DNA of 64,000 nucleotides from Variovorax paradoxus (lineage in GTDB: Bacteria; Pseudomonadota; Gammaproteobacteria; Burkholderiales; Burkholderiaceae_C). Numbering within the stretch: position 1 is the first letter of the stretch; the number at the start of each line of letters is the position of its first letter. The notes beneath the pieces were generated by a model, which was not told the origin of the DNA, did not search any database, and saw nothing but the letters and a program-made list of their open reading frames with translations. The position numbers and the translations under genes are program-made. Positions 51,931 to 61,171 of this stretch are shown here, piece by piece. The DNA is taken from positions 1 through 64,000 of the forward strand of contig NZ_LR743507.1 in NCBI RefSeq assembly GCF_902712855.1, read 5' to 3'.

Positions 51931-53985
51931 CTAGCGGCGGCGCTCCACGTAGGGCCGCGCCTGCAGCAGCACGATGCGGTCGCCCACGGTGGCCCACTCG
52001 ATGTCCTGGTCGACCGCGTTGAAGGTGCGCTTCACCGCCGCGCCCACGCCGGCCAGCCGCACCACCAGTTCGTCGGTGAGCACGTTGCGCCCGGCCTGCA
52101 CCGGCACTTCCTTCACGCCACCGTCCTTGTCGAGCTGCAGCGCGGTGTCCTCGGCCGAGCGGCTCAGCACCTGGATGGCCTTCGACCAGCTCGAGTACAT
52201 CACCTGCTCCGCCACGCGCTGGCCTTCGACCACGCGGATGCCGATGCCGCGCTTGGCCGAGATGTAGGTCACGTGCGCGTGGCCCGCATCGAACGGGTCG
52301 CGGGTGATCATGACGCCGGCATTGGTCGCGTCGATGGCGGTCTGCACGAACACGCCCATCAGCACCGACTCGGCGCCGAAGCCCGCGGCGCTGCGCGCCT
52401 CCCAGGCCTCGGGGTTGAACACCGAGGCCCAGACCTTCTTCACCGCCGCCTCGAGCGCGTCGCCCGTCTTCACGTTGGGCACGGTGGTGTACAGGCCCGC
52501 GCCGCTGAAGCCGGGTAGGTCCTCGGAGTTCGACGAGCTGCGCACGAACACGCCACCGCCGCCGAGCCGCGACTGCCAGGCGGCGCGCCACGACGCCGCA
52601 GTGGCGGCATCGACCGGCCACTGCACGATCTCGTCGCGCAGCTGCGCCAGCGCCTTCTGCCGCAGCTTGGGGTCGCTCGCGAAGCCGGGCTCCTGCTGCA
52701 TGCGCGCGATGCGCGAGGCCAGGCCGTTCGCGCGCATGAAGCGGTCGTAGTGGGCGAACGGAATGCAGAAGCCGTCGGGCACCGAGGTGCCCGGTATGCG
52801 CGCGGCCTGCATGGCGCCGAGGTTCGCGGCCTTCACGCCGCACTGCGCGCTGTGGCGTGCGCGCAGCGCGGCCAGCGGCAGCAGGCGGTCCTCGCGCAGG
52901 TCGGGCCTGATGGCGCGCGCGCCGCCGGGCACCGAGCCGGTGGCGGCCACATGCGCGGCACGCGCGGCGCGCGGCGGCAGCGCGGCGATTTCCTCGGGCG
53001 TGAGGCGGCGCAGCTGGTAGCCCGAGGCCGCCACCTTCAGCGCCACCCACTGGCCTGCGTGTTCCTTCAGCACCGCGGCGGCGTCGCGCACATAGGCATT
53101 GGGAATGCCCCACCCCTTGGCCAGCAGGTTGACGTGCGACAGCGCGGTCGACGGCCGCTCGGTCAGAACGCCGGCCACCGGCGGCAGGCCGATGGGCACC
53201 TGCCGCAGCACCGCGATGTCGTCGGGCAGCAGCGCGTTGATGGCGGATTCGTCCTCCACGATGCGCACGCGCCCGGTCGCGGTCCCGAGGTTCATCGGCA
53301 GGTACGGTTGCTCGCGGATCAGCGCCTCCTGGCTCACCGACGCGATGCCGGCTTCCTGCGCCACGCGGTCGTGCAGCGTGGAGTTGGTCTTGAACTTCAC
53401 CGGCGCGAAGAAGCTCGCCTTCACCTGCGCATCGGCCTGCCGCAGCAGCGCGGGCGTGAGGCGGTCGCCTTCCCAGAACTCGTAGGTGAAGCTGCCGATG
53501 TTCTGCTGCCAGCTCAGCGTGCCGAACAGGAAGCGGCGGTCGGGCACGAGGTAGTTGCGGTCGATCTCGCGCTTGGTGGTGCCGGGCGCCAGCCGCGTGT
53601 CGCGCAGGAAGCGCACGTGCAGCTGGTAGCGCGGCGTGTCGATGAAGTAGGTGCGCGGCGGCCTGGCCTGCCGGTCGATGACGAACAGCACGTGCGCCAA
53701 CTGCATCGGCGTGCCGGCGTCGTAGGTGCGCGCGAGCTGGTCGAAGTCGCCCTGGCTGCGCAGTGCCGGCAGCGACGACGGCACCGACGGGCGCGGCACC
53801 CGCTGCGCAGCCGGGCCCTCGGGCTGCGGCTGGTTCTGCTGCTGGTAGTAGGAAGGCTTGCGGGCCAGCTGTGCGGCAGCGGGCGCCGAGGCCAGCATGG
53901 CGCCGAACGCCACCGCAAGGGCAACAGCACTACATCTTTGATAGCAGGGTCTGCACACCCGTCTGGCGATTCCGCGAGTTTTCAT
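51931..53985 (-). CDS. exported PEP-synthase/dikinase-like protein
   Basis: A 684-residue protein with a signal peptide (residues 1-39, AAAQL). After a Gln/Pro-rich linker and a domain of unknown nature (about 70-230), a phosphohistidine swivel domain is seen with candidate His284 (ALSHVNLLAKGWGIPN). A PPDK/PEP-synthase ATP-grasp domain follows at about 380-684 (VKAANLGAM; VRSSSNSEDLPGFSGAGLY at 481-499; GVMITRDPFD; VLLQARPYVE). The order, His domain before ATP domain, is that of glucan water dikinases and the reverse of PpsA. Export of an ATP-dependent enzyme is odd; ATP is scarce outside the cytoplasm. AAGGAGG precedes the start. Confidence 0.85.
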   Translation of the reverse strand: MKTRGIARRVCRPCYQRCSAVALAVAFGAMLASAPAAAQLARKPSYYQQQNQPQPEGPAAQRVPRPSVPSSLPALRSQGDFDQLARTYDAGTPMQLAHVLFVIDRQARPPRTYFIDTPRYQLHVRFLRDTRLAPGTTKREIDRNYLVPDRRFLFGTLSWQQNIGSFTYEFWEGDRLTPALLRQADAQVKASFFAPVKFKTNSTLHDRVAQEAGIASVSQEALIREQPYLPMNLGTATGRVRIVEDESAINALLPDDIAVLRQVPIGLPPVAGVLTERPSTALSHVNLLAKGWGIPNAYVRDAAAVLKEHAGQWVALKVAASGYQLRRLTPEEIAALPPRAARAAHVAATGSVPGGARAIRPDLREDRLLPLAALRARHSAQCGVKAANLGAMQAARIPGTSVPDGFCIPFAHYDRFMRANGLASRIARMQQEPGFASDPKLRQKALAQLRDEIVQWPVDAATAASWRAAWQSRLGGGGVFVRSSSNSEDLPGFSGAGLYTTVPNVKTGDALEAAVKKVWASVFNPEAWEARSAAGFGAESVLMGVFVQTAIDATNAGVMITRDPFDAGHAHVTYISAKRGIGIRVVEGQRVAEQVMYSSWSKAIQVLSRSAEDTALQLDKDGGVKEVPVQAGRNVLTDELVVRLAGVGAAVKRTFNAVDQDIEWATVGDRIVLLQARPYVERRR

Positions 53986-54120
53986 GTTTGTTTCCTCCTT
54001 ACATCCCGTTGCCGCTTGCACACGCGCTTCACTCACGTACCGACGGGCGGTGACAGCGGCAGCGGATTCTCGCGCGTTACAAAGTTCATCGCTTCGTTAA
54101 TCAGGGGATCAGGGAACCAC

Positions 54121-55416
54121 ATGAATCGAACACGCCTCCCGGCATTTCAACGCCCGCTGCACCGATGGGTGCTCGGCCTGGCCCTGCTGTGCGCGGGCCT
54201 CTCGGCCAGTGCGCAACAGGGCCCGCAGGGCGAGGTCGCGCGCCTGAACGTGCAGGAGGGCGCCGTGAGCGTCTCGCCCGCCGGCCAGGACCGCTGGTAC
54301 GCCGCCCGCCCCGACCGCGCGCTCGGCATCGGCGACCGGCTGCGGACCGAGCGCAACGCACGTGCCGAGGTGTACATCGGCCAGGCCGCGCTGCGGCTCG
54401 ACGGCGCGACGGACGTCGAGTTCTCCGGGCCCGACGAAATCAGCGTCGGGCGCGGCGACGTGCAATTGCGCGTGGGCGACGACCCGTCGGGACAGAGCCT
54501 GCGGATCGACACCGGCAACCTCTCGGCGGACATCGGCGCGCCGGGCGAATACCGCCTCTCCACCGATTCGGCGACCACCTGGGTGGCGGTGGCTTCGGGC
54601 CAGCTCACGCTGCGCGGGCAGAACGGCGCCTCGCAGCGGCTGACCGACCGGCAGCAGACCACGGTGTCCGGACGCAACCTTGCCGCAGCGAGAAACACGC
54701 GGGCGCAGAACAGCAGCTTCGACGCCTGGGTGGCCGAGCGCAACCGGTTCGACAGCGCGGGCGGATGGCCGGGACCTTCGCGCCTCGCCCAGCCGGCCGC
54801 GCCGTCGGCGGCAACGATCGCGCGCGAGCAGCAGATCGAGTACGAGCGGGCGCAACAGGCGCAACAGGCGCAATGGCTGGAGCAGCAGCGCGGGGCGCAG
54901 GCAGCCCAGCAACTGCAGGAGTGGCAGCGCGACCAGGAATGGCGCCAGCAGCAGGAATGGCGGCAGCAACAGGACTGGCGCCGGCAGCAGGACTGGCGCC
55001 AGCGTGCCGAGCAGGACCGCTGGCAGCAGCAGCGGCAACAACAGCAGGTGCAGCAGCAACTCCAGCAGCAGCAACAGCAGGCCCTGCGCCAGCAACAGGA
55101 ACTGCAGTTGCGCGCCGCGCAGGCGCAGGCCCAGCAGCAACAGCAGTTGCTCCAGCAGCAGCGCGCAGCACAGCAGGCGGCACAGGTGCAGCAACAGCAG
55201 CAGCAGCTTCGCCAGCAGCAGGAACTGCAATTGCGCGCCGCGCAGATGCAGCAGCAGGCCCTGGCGCAACAGCAGGCCCAGCAGAACGCGATGCGCCAGG
55301 CCCAGGAGGCGCAGCTGCGCGCCATCCAGCAGCAACAGCAGCAGCACGGCACCGCGCCCGCCGCACCGCGCGGCGACGATCCGCGCCGGCTCTGGACCTC
55401 GCCCGACTCGCGCTGA
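54121..55416 (+). CDS. FecR-domain protein with a glutamine-rich C-terminal tail
   Basis: A 431-residue exported protein (signal cut near SASAQ). Residues 35-195 form a FecR-like beta domain (EGAVSVSPAGQDRWYAARPD; FSGPDEISVGRGDVQLRVG). From about 235 to 415 the chain is dominated by Gln with Arg, Trp, Ala and Leu; the blocks QEWRQQ recur and LRQQQELQLRAAQ occurs twice. The tail is probably a long coiled coil or a disordered region. Similar proteins in Burkholderiales are annotated as FecR-like with a DUF6600-type core. It is divergent from the exported dikinase gene (135 bp apart). Confidence 0.85.
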   Translation: MNRTRLPAFQRPLHRWVLGLALLCAGLSASAQQGPQGEVARLNVQEGAVSVSPAGQDRWYAARPDRALGIGDRLRTERNARAEVYIGQAALRLDGATDVEFSGPDEISVGRGDVQLRVGDDPSGQSLRIDTGNLSADIGAPGEYRLSTDSATTWVAVASGQLTLRGQNGASQRLTDRQQTTVSGRNLAAARNTRAQNSSFDAWVAERNRFDSAGGWPGPSRLAQPAAPSAATIAREQQIEYERAQQAQQAQWLEQQRGAQAAQQLQEWQRDQEWRQQQEWRQQQDWRRQQDWRQRAEQDRWQQQRQQQQVQQQLQQQQQQALRQQQELQLRAAQAQAQQQQQLLQQQRAAQQAAQVQQQQQQLRQQQELQLRAAQMQQQALAQQQAQQNAMRQAQEAQLRAIQQQQQQHGTAPAAPRGDDPRRLWTSPDSR

Positions 55417-55505
55417 ACGGCCGCCACGCCCGCCACGGGTCTGCAAGCCCCGTCGACAGCACCGCCTTCGCACCGCCGCTACAGTCGGCGGCGAAGGAAC
55501 CTTTC

Positions 55506-56870
55506 ATGCCCACATTCGACTTCGATCTCTTCGTCATCGGCGGCGGCAGCGGCGGTGTCCGCGCGGCGCGCATGGCCGCGCAGACCGGCGCGCGCGTCGG
55601 CCTGGCCGAGGCCGCCGACCTCGGCGGCACCTGCGTCAACGTGGGGTGCATTCCGAAGAAGCTCTACAGCTACGCGGCCGGCTATGCCGAATCGTTCGAG
55701 GAATCCGCGGGCTACGGCTGGACGCTGCCCAAGGAGCCGCATTTCGACTGGGCGCATCTCAAGTCGCAGCGTGCCAGGGAAATCACCCGCCTCAACGGCA
55801 TCTACGCGTCGCTGCTGAAGAACTCGGGCGTGACGCTCGTCACCGGCTGGGCGCAGCTGGCCGACGCCCACACCGTGGAAGTCGACGGCAAGCGCCACAC
55901 CGCGCGCCACCTGCTCGTGGCCACCGGCGGCACGCCCTTCGTGCCGGACATCGCGGGCCGCGAGCACATCGTGACCTCCGACGCGATGTTCGACCTCGAC
56001 CCCTTTCCCAAGCGCCTGCTGGTGGTGGGCGGCGGCTACATCGCCTGCGAATTCGCGTCGATCTTCAACGGCCTGGGCTCGAAGGTGACGCAGCTGCACC
56101 GCCGCGCGCACCTGCTCACCGGCTTCGACGACGACGTGCGCCAGTTCGTCGCCAACGAGATGGGCAAGGCCGGCGTGGACGTGCGGCTGAACTGCGAGGT
56201 CACGTCGGTCGAACGCCATGCGCATGGGCACGGTTTCACCGTCACACTCGCGCGCGGCCAGCAGCTGGAGGCCGACACGGTGCTCTTCGCCACCGGCCGC
56301 GTGCCCAACACGCAGGGCCTCGGCCTCGAAGCCGCGGGCGTGAAGCTCGACGAGAACGGCGCGATCGCGGTCGATGCGCACTACCGCACCTCGGTGCCTT
56401 CGATCCACGCGGTGGGCGATGTGTCCACGCGCATTCAGCTCACGCCGGTGGCGCTGGCGGAGGCCATGGTGGTGGTCGACGAACTCTTCGGCAAGGGCAA
56501 GCGCCGGCTCGACTACGAGTTCATTCCCACCGCCGTGTTCACGCACCCGAACATCGGCACCTGCGGCTACAGCGAGATCGACGCGCGCGCGAAGTTCGGC
56601 AAGGTGACGGTGTTCTCCAGCGAGTTCAAGTCGCTTCGCCACACGCTGTCGGGCAGCACCGAGCGAACCTTCATGAAGCTGGTGGTGGACACCGCCAGCG
56701 ACCGCGTGGTCGGGCTGCACATGGTGGGCCCGGACGCCGGCGAGGTGGTGCAGGGCTTTGCGGTTGCGATGCGCGCAGGCGCGACGAAGGCGATCTTCGA
56801 CAGCACGGTGGGCATTCACCCGACGGCGGCCGAGGAGTTCGTGACGATGCGCGAACCGATGCCGGGGTAG
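55506..56870 (+). CDS. gor: glutathione-disulfide reductase
   Basis: A 454-residue FAD-dependent enzyme that reduces oxidised glutathione with NADPH. FAD motif VIGGGSGGVRAARMA (10-24), redox pair C43 and C48 in GGTCVNVGCIPKK, second Rossmann motif VVGGGYIACEFASIF, and the C-terminal GIHPTAAEEFVTMRE with the catalytic His-Glu. Length is normal. Four intergenic repeats follow its stop. Confidence 0.96.
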   Translation: MPTFDFDLFVIGGGSGGVRAARMAAQTGARVGLAEAADLGGTCVNVGCIPKKLYSYAAGYAESFEESAGYGWTLPKEPHFDWAHLKSQRAREITRLNGIYASLLKNSGVTLVTGWAQLADAHTVEVDGKRHTARHLLVATGGTPFVPDIAGREHIVTSDAMFDLDPFPKRLLVVGGGYIACEFASIFNGLGSKVTQLHRRAHLLTGFDDDVRQFVANEMGKAGVDVRLNCEVTSVERHAHGHGFTVTLARGQQLEADTVLFATGRVPNTQGLGLEAAGVKLDENGAIAVDAHYRTSVPSIHAVGDVSTRIQLTPVALAEAMVVVDELFGKGKRRLDYEFIPTAVFTHPNIGTCGYSEIDARAKFGKVTVFSSEFKSLRHTLSGSTERTFMKLVVDTASDRVVGLHMVGPDAGEVVQGFAVAMRAGATKAIFDSTVGIHPTAAEEFVTMREPMPG

Positions 56871-56875
56871 AAGAG

Positions 56876-57262
56876 CTCGCCCCCAGGCTTCGCGCACTTC
56901 GTGTCGCTTCTCCTACCCCCTACCGGGGGCAACACCTGAGGCCCGGCAGAGCCGGTTCCTCGGTGTTTCTGGCTCGCCCCCAGGATGCGCGGCACTTCGT
57001 GTCCGCTTCTCCTTCCCCCTACCAGGGGCAACACCTGAGGCCCGGCAAAGCCGGTTCCTCGGTGTTTCTGGCTCGCCCCCAGGATGCGCGGCACTTCGTG
57101 TCCGCTTCTCCTTCCCCCTACCGGGGGCATCACCTGAGGCCCGGCAGAGCCGGTTCCTCGGTGTGTCTGGCTCGGCCCCCAGGCTTCGCGCACTTCGTGT
57201 CGCTTCTCCTATCTTCTACCGGTGGCAACGCCTGCGGCCCGGGCAAAGCCGGTTCCTCGGTG
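56876..57262 (+). repeat. four tandem copies of the 97-bp intergenic repeat
   Basis: Units begin at 56876, 56973, 57072 and 57171 (periods 97-99 bp), starting five bases after the gor stop. Each has CTCGCCCCCAGG, the CGCACTTCGTG core, a CCCCCTACCGGGGG-type hairpin and CCGGCAAAGCCGG, and ends in CCTCGGTG. The second and third units share the extra bases of GCGCGGCACTTCGTGTCCGC, pointing to recent duplication. Confidence 0.95.
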
Positions 57263-57275
57263 CCGCGAAGGGCGG

Positions 57276-58178
57276 TCAGCTGGTGTGCTGTTTTTGTTCG
57301 AGCAGCTTCACCAGCACGAACAGCACGCGGTTGGCGGGGGTGGGCACGCCGAGTGCCTCGCCCCTGCGCACGACGAGTCCGTTGAGGTGGTCGATCTCGC
57401 TGAGCTTGCCGCGCGCGAGATCCTGCGCGGTCGATGAGTACTGCGTGGGCATGGTCTGCGCGATGGCGCGCAGGGCGGCCTGGGTGTCGCCGGCCACCTG
57501 CACGCCCTCGGCCTTCGCGACGGCGAGGCACTCGGCGACGACGTCGCGCAGCACGTCGGCCACGCCCGTGCCCTGCACCAGCACGCCATACGGCAGCTGG
57601 GTGATGGCCGAGAGGGCGTTGTAGGCGCAGTTCAGGATCAGCTTGGCCCAGAGCGCGCCGCGCACGTTGTCCGAGATCTGCGTGGGCACGCCGGCGGCCT
57701 CCAGGTGGCGTGCCACCTCGTCGCTGCGGCGCGCGGGAGCGATGACCAGTTCGCCCCGCCCGTGGTGCCGCACATGGCCGGGGCCGGCCATCTCGGTGGC
57801 GACGTAGACCACGGCGGCGGCCACCTCGTTCGCGGGCAGCACCGCGCGCACGCGGGCGTCGTTGTCCACGCCGTTCTGCAGCGTGAGCACCAGCGCGTCG
57901 GGCGACAGGTGCGGCGCTATCTGCGCGGCAGCCGCTTCACTGTCGGTGGACTTCACGCAGAAGAGCACGAGGTCCGCGCCCCGCACCGCGCTCGCGTCGG
58001 TGCTCGCATCCATCGGCACCAGCGCATCGAAGGCGCTGGTTTCGAGCCGCAGCCCGTTTGCCTTCACTGCCTCGACGTGCGAGGGCCGGCCGACCAGCGC
58101 GACCTCGTGGCCCGCGCGCGCCAGCATGGCGCCGTAATAGCAGCCGACTGCGCCGGCGCCCATGACTGCAACTTTCAT
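57276..58178 (-). CDS. panE: 2-dehydropantoate 2-reductase family protein
   Basis: A 300-residue NADPH-dependent reductase. Rossmann motif G7-A-G-A-V-G12, the conserved Asn in TLQNGVDN, and the catalytic Lys179 in ALWAKLILNCAYNAL are all present. PanE makes pantoate for pantothenate and CoA synthesis. Many genomes of this group carry several paralogues with other substrates, so the symbol is tentative. It is convergent with gor; a LysR gene lies 53 bp upstream on the same strand. Confidence 0.88.
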   Translation of the reverse strand: MKVAVMGAGAVGCYYGAMLARAGHEVALVGRPSHVEAVKANGLRLETSAFDALVPMDASTDASAVRGADLVLFCVKSTDSEAAAAQIAPHLSPDALVLTLQNGVDNDARVRAVLPANEVAAAVVYVATEMAGPGHVRHHGRGELVIAPARRSDEVARHLEAAGVPTQISDNVRGALWAKLILNCAYNALSAITQLPYGVLVQGTGVADVLRDVVAECLAVAKAEGVQVAGDTQAALRAIAQTMPTQYSSTAQDLARGKLSEIDHLNGLVVRRGEALGVPTPANRVLFVLVKLLEQKQHTS

Positions 58179-58231
58179 CGGATCGGTTCCTTGTGGTCTG
58201 TGCGACCTGCGAGGTTAATCAACATGGGCGT

Positions 58232-59146
58232 TTACGCCTCGGTCTCCACGCCGCGCGAGGCCGTGCCTTCGTCGAGCAGCCATTCGCGGAACGCCGCGAA
58301 GGCGGGCAGGTCGAGCCGGTCGGGCCGGTAGCAGAGGTAGTGGCCCTGGTTCACGCTCACCGGCGTGCCGCACGGGCTGCGCAACGCGCCTTCGGCCAGC
58401 TCTTCCTGCACCAGCAGCTTGGGCACCAGGCCGATGCCGAGGCCGTTGAGGGCCGCCTGGATCAGCGCCGAGTACTGCGCGAAGCGCGGACCGGCCACGG
58501 TCTGCACCTCGGGCACGCCATGCTGCGCGGCCCACTGGCGCCAGGCGGTGGGCGCGCCTTCATGGTGCAGCAGCGTGTGGCCCAGGATGTCGGCGGGCTG
58601 CGCGATGCGATGGCGCCCCTCGACCAGTGAGCGCGCCACGATCAGCACGAACTCGCGGCCCGCGATGTATTCGGACACCACGCCAGGCCAGCCGTCGGGG
58701 CCGTAGCGGATCGCCGCATCGACGCCCGCCGGGATGCCGTCGCTGGGCTCGAGATGACGGCTGAAGCTCAGCATGACGTGGCGGCTCTTCTGGCTGAAGG
58801 CCGGCAGCCGCGGAATGAGCCACTTGGTGAGGAAGGTGGGCACGCTCGCGAGCGTGAGCAGGCCGGCGCCGGCATCGCCCGAACGCGCTTCGAAGGTCGC
58901 GGTCTCGATGGCGCGCAGGCCGCCCGAGATCTTCTGCCAGTACACGCGCCCCTGCGGCGTGAGCTGCACGCCGCGCCCGTTCTTCTGCAGCAGCTCGCGA
59001 CCCAGGAAGGCCTCGAGCCCGGCGATCTGCTTGCTCACCGCGCTCACCGTGATGCACAGCGCGCCCGCCGCCAGCGTGATGCTCTGGTGACGCGCCACGG
59101 CGTCGAAGGCCAGCAGCTCCTGGATGGTGGGGCAGTCACGCTTCAT
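58232..59146 (-). CDS. LysR-family transcriptional regulator (GcvA-like)
   Basis: A 304-residue LysR protein. The N-terminal HTH (residues about 10-60, SITLAAGALCITVSAVSKQIAGL) and an effector domain of the GcvA/AmpR group (VDAAIRYGPDGWPGV) are clear. It is divergent from the ABC transporter genes that follow (169 bp), the classical arrangement for a LysR regulator and its target. panE downstream may also be in its transcript. Confidence 0.93.
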   Translation of the reverse strand: MKRDCPTIQELLAFDAVARHQSITLAAGALCITVSAVSKQIAGLEAFLGRELLQKNGRGVQLTPQGRVYWQKISGGLRAIETATFEARSGDAGAGLLTLASVPTFLTKWLIPRLPAFSQKSRHVMLSFSRHLEPSDGIPAGVDAAIRYGPDGWPGVVSEYIAGREFVLIVARSLVEGRHRIAQPADILGHTLLHHEGAPTAWRQWAAQHGVPEVQTVAGPRFAQYSALIQAALNGLGIGLVPKLLVQEELAEGALRSPCGTPVSVNQGHYLCYRPDRLDLPAFAAFREWLLDEGTASRGVETEA

Positions 59147-59315
59147 GCGGCCTGGCCTCGCTGTGTGAAATCTGCATGAAAAACATTTTCCGATTGCTCA
59201 AGTGTCGTCATCCAACATTCACCCATGGACGGCCGTGCGCTTCCTAGAATTCGAGCCGATGCGACGGAAGCCCCAGCGCAGACAGTAGCGCATCCGGAAA
59301 GTATGCCGAGCGCGC

Positions 59316-60101
59316 ATGACACTGGAGACTCTCTTGGTTCGCGGCATCTCGCTCATCTACGGCCTGTACCTGCTGCTGCCCATCGCCCTGCTGCTGGTCG
59401 GCAGCGTCGGCGGCAACTGGACCAACACGCTGCTGCCCACGGGCATCACCGGCCAGTGGTACGTCGACCTCTGGCTCGACACCTCCTTTCGCAAGGCCTT
59501 CGTCAGCAGTCTCGTGGTGGCGATGAGCGCCTGCGCGATCAACACGGTGCTGGCGCTGCCGCTGGCCTATGCGCTGTACCACGGCGCGCGGCGCGGCGGC
59601 AGCCTGGCGGCGCGCATCGTGAGCGCCACGCCGGTGGCGGTGCCGGCCATCACCCTGGCCTTCGGCTACATGATCGTGTTCAACACCGACCTCGCGCCCT
59701 GGCTGGGCTCGATGCCGCTCCTGATCGCGGCGCACGCGATCCTCACGCTGCCCTACCTCACGAACACGCTGCTGACCGACCTGCGCCACCTCGACCTGGG
59801 GCGGCTCGAGCAGGCCGCCGCCACGCTGGGCGCATCGGGCTGGCAGCAGTTCACCGGCATCGTGCTGCCGAGCCTGCGCCAGAGCCTGGTCAGCGGGCTG
59901 GTGATGGTGGCGGCCATATCGGTAGGTGAATTCGGCGTGTCGAACCTGCTCACGAGCTTCCAGAACCGCACCTACCCCGTGGTGCTGCTGCAGGCCTTCT
60001 ACGGCGCGACGGGCTTCGCCTGCGCGGCCACGGTGATCCTGCTGGTGCTGGCGAGCGCGTCGGCGATTCTTTCCTCTTCCCTCGTGAAGCAACGCGCATA
60101 G
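59316..60101 (+). CDS. ABC transporter permease (PhnV/CysT-like)
   Basis: A 261-residue inner-membrane permease with six helices and the EAA loop LEQAAATLGASGWQQFTGIVLPS. It resembles permeases of 2-aminoethylphosphonate (PhnV) and iron/spermidine transporters. First gene of a four-gene uptake unit. The ATG at 59316 lacks a clear ribosome-binding site, but the upstream segment is not hydrophobic. Confidence 0.88.
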   Translation: MTLETLLVRGISLIYGLYLLLPIALLLVGSVGGNWTNTLLPTGITGQWYVDLWLDTSFRKAFVSSLVVAMSACAINTVLALPLAYALYHGARRGGSLAARIVSATPVAVPAITLAFGYMIVFNTDLAPWLGSMPLLIAAHAILTLPYLTNTLLTDLRHLDLGRLEQAAATLGASGWQQFTGIVLPSLRQSLVSGLVMVAAISVGEFGVSNLLTSFQNRTYPVVLLQAFYGATGFACAATVILLVLASASAILSSSLVKQRA

Positions 60102-60111
60102 GCGGTCCGCC

Positions 60112-61140
60112 ATGAGTCTCCTCCTCGACAACGTCAGCTACAACTACCCCGGCAGCACGCACGGCCTGCACGAGGTCTCGATCGACGTGCGCACCGGCGA
60201 GCTGGTCGCGGTGATCGGGCCGAGCGGCTCGGGCAAGTCGACGCTGCTGAAGCTGGTGGCGGGCCTGGAGACGGGCCACGCCGGGCGCATCGCACTCGGC
60301 GGCGACGACATGTCGCGCACGCCGGTGCACCAGCGCCACATCGGCATGGTGTTCCAGAGCTATGCGCTGTTCCCGCACCTGAGCGTGCTCGACAACGTGG
60401 CCTACGGGCTCAAGCTGCGCAAGGTCGGCACCGCCGAACGGCGCCGGCGCGCACAGGAACTGCTCGACATCGTCGGGCTGGGCGACTTCGCGCAGCGCGC
60501 CGTCGCGCAGCTGTCGGGCGGGCAGCAGCAGCGCGTGGCACTGGCGCGCGCACTGGCCATCGACCCGCGCGCGCTGCTGCTCGACGAGCCGCTGTCGGCG
60601 CTCGACGCGAGCGTGCGCGGCCACCTGCGCGACCAGATCCGCAGCATCCAGCAGCGCTTCGACGCCACCACGCTGCTGGTCACGCACGACCAGGAAGAAG
60701 CGCTGGTCATGGCCGACCGCGTGGCCATGCTCAAGGACGGCCGGCTGCTGCAGATCGCCACGCCGCGCGAGATCTACGAGAACCCCGCGAGCCGCGCGGT
60801 GGCCGAGTTCGTCGGGCTCTCGACGATCCTGCCGGCGCGGGTGAGCGGCGCGGACCGCATCGACCTGGGCTTTGCCGAACTCGCCGCGCCCACCGGGCGG
60901 CGAGCCCGCGGCGCCGAGGTGCATGTGCTGGTGCGCCCCGAACACATCCGCCCCGACCCCGCGCCCGATGCGCCGAACCGCCTCGCGGGCCGCGCCGGCG
61001 CGCAGCGCTACCTGGGCGCGCTCACGCGCTACGACTTCGAGGTGCCGGGTGCCGGCAAGCCCTTCCTCGCCGAATCGGCATTGCCGGCTGCAGGGGCGAT
61101 TGCCATCGCGCCCGAACACCTGCGCCTGCTCGACCACTGA
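60112..61140 (+). CDS. ABC transporter ATP-binding protein (PhnT/PotA-like)
   Basis: A 342-residue ATPase: Walker A GPSGSGKST (36-44), signature LSGGQQQRVALARAL, Walker B ALLLDEPLSALDA, H-loop LLVTHDQEEAL. The C-terminal 100 residues form a TOBE-type regulatory domain. It drives the two flanking permeases. It starts 10 bp after the first permease gene. Confidence 0.93.
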   Translation: MSLLLDNVSYNYPGSTHGLHEVSIDVRTGELVAVIGPSGSGKSTLLKLVAGLETGHAGRIALGGDDMSRTPVHQRHIGMVFQSYALFPHLSVLDNVAYGLKLRKVGTAERRRRAQELLDIVGLGDFAQRAVAQLSGGQQQRVALARALAIDPRALLLDEPLSALDASVRGHLRDQIRSIQQRFDATTLLVTHDQEEALVMADRVAMLKDGRLLQIATPREIYENPASRAVAEFVGLSTILPARVSGADRIDLGFAELAAPTGRRARGAEVHVLVRPEHIRPDPAPDAPNRLAGRAGAQRYLGALTRYDFEVPGAGKPFLAESALPAAGAIAIAPEHLRLLDH

Positions 61141-61171
61141 TCTTTTCACTGTTTCCCTTCAAGGAGCCACC

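Noticed and set aside
50987..53113. A 708-codon frame joining LysR with sequence upstream
   Set aside because: The upstream part is an off-frame reading of the dikinase gene. The LysR start is the GTG at 51889 with its own ribosome-binding site.
52750..55416. Very long plus-strand frame leading into the FecR-domain gene
   Set aside because: Its first half is antisense to the dikinase gene. The signal peptide of the FecR-domain protein begins at 54121.
56870..57400. Reading frame continuing past gor or opposite it through the repeat array
   Set aside because: The gor stop is at a normal family length, and the continuing frames consist of repeat translations only.
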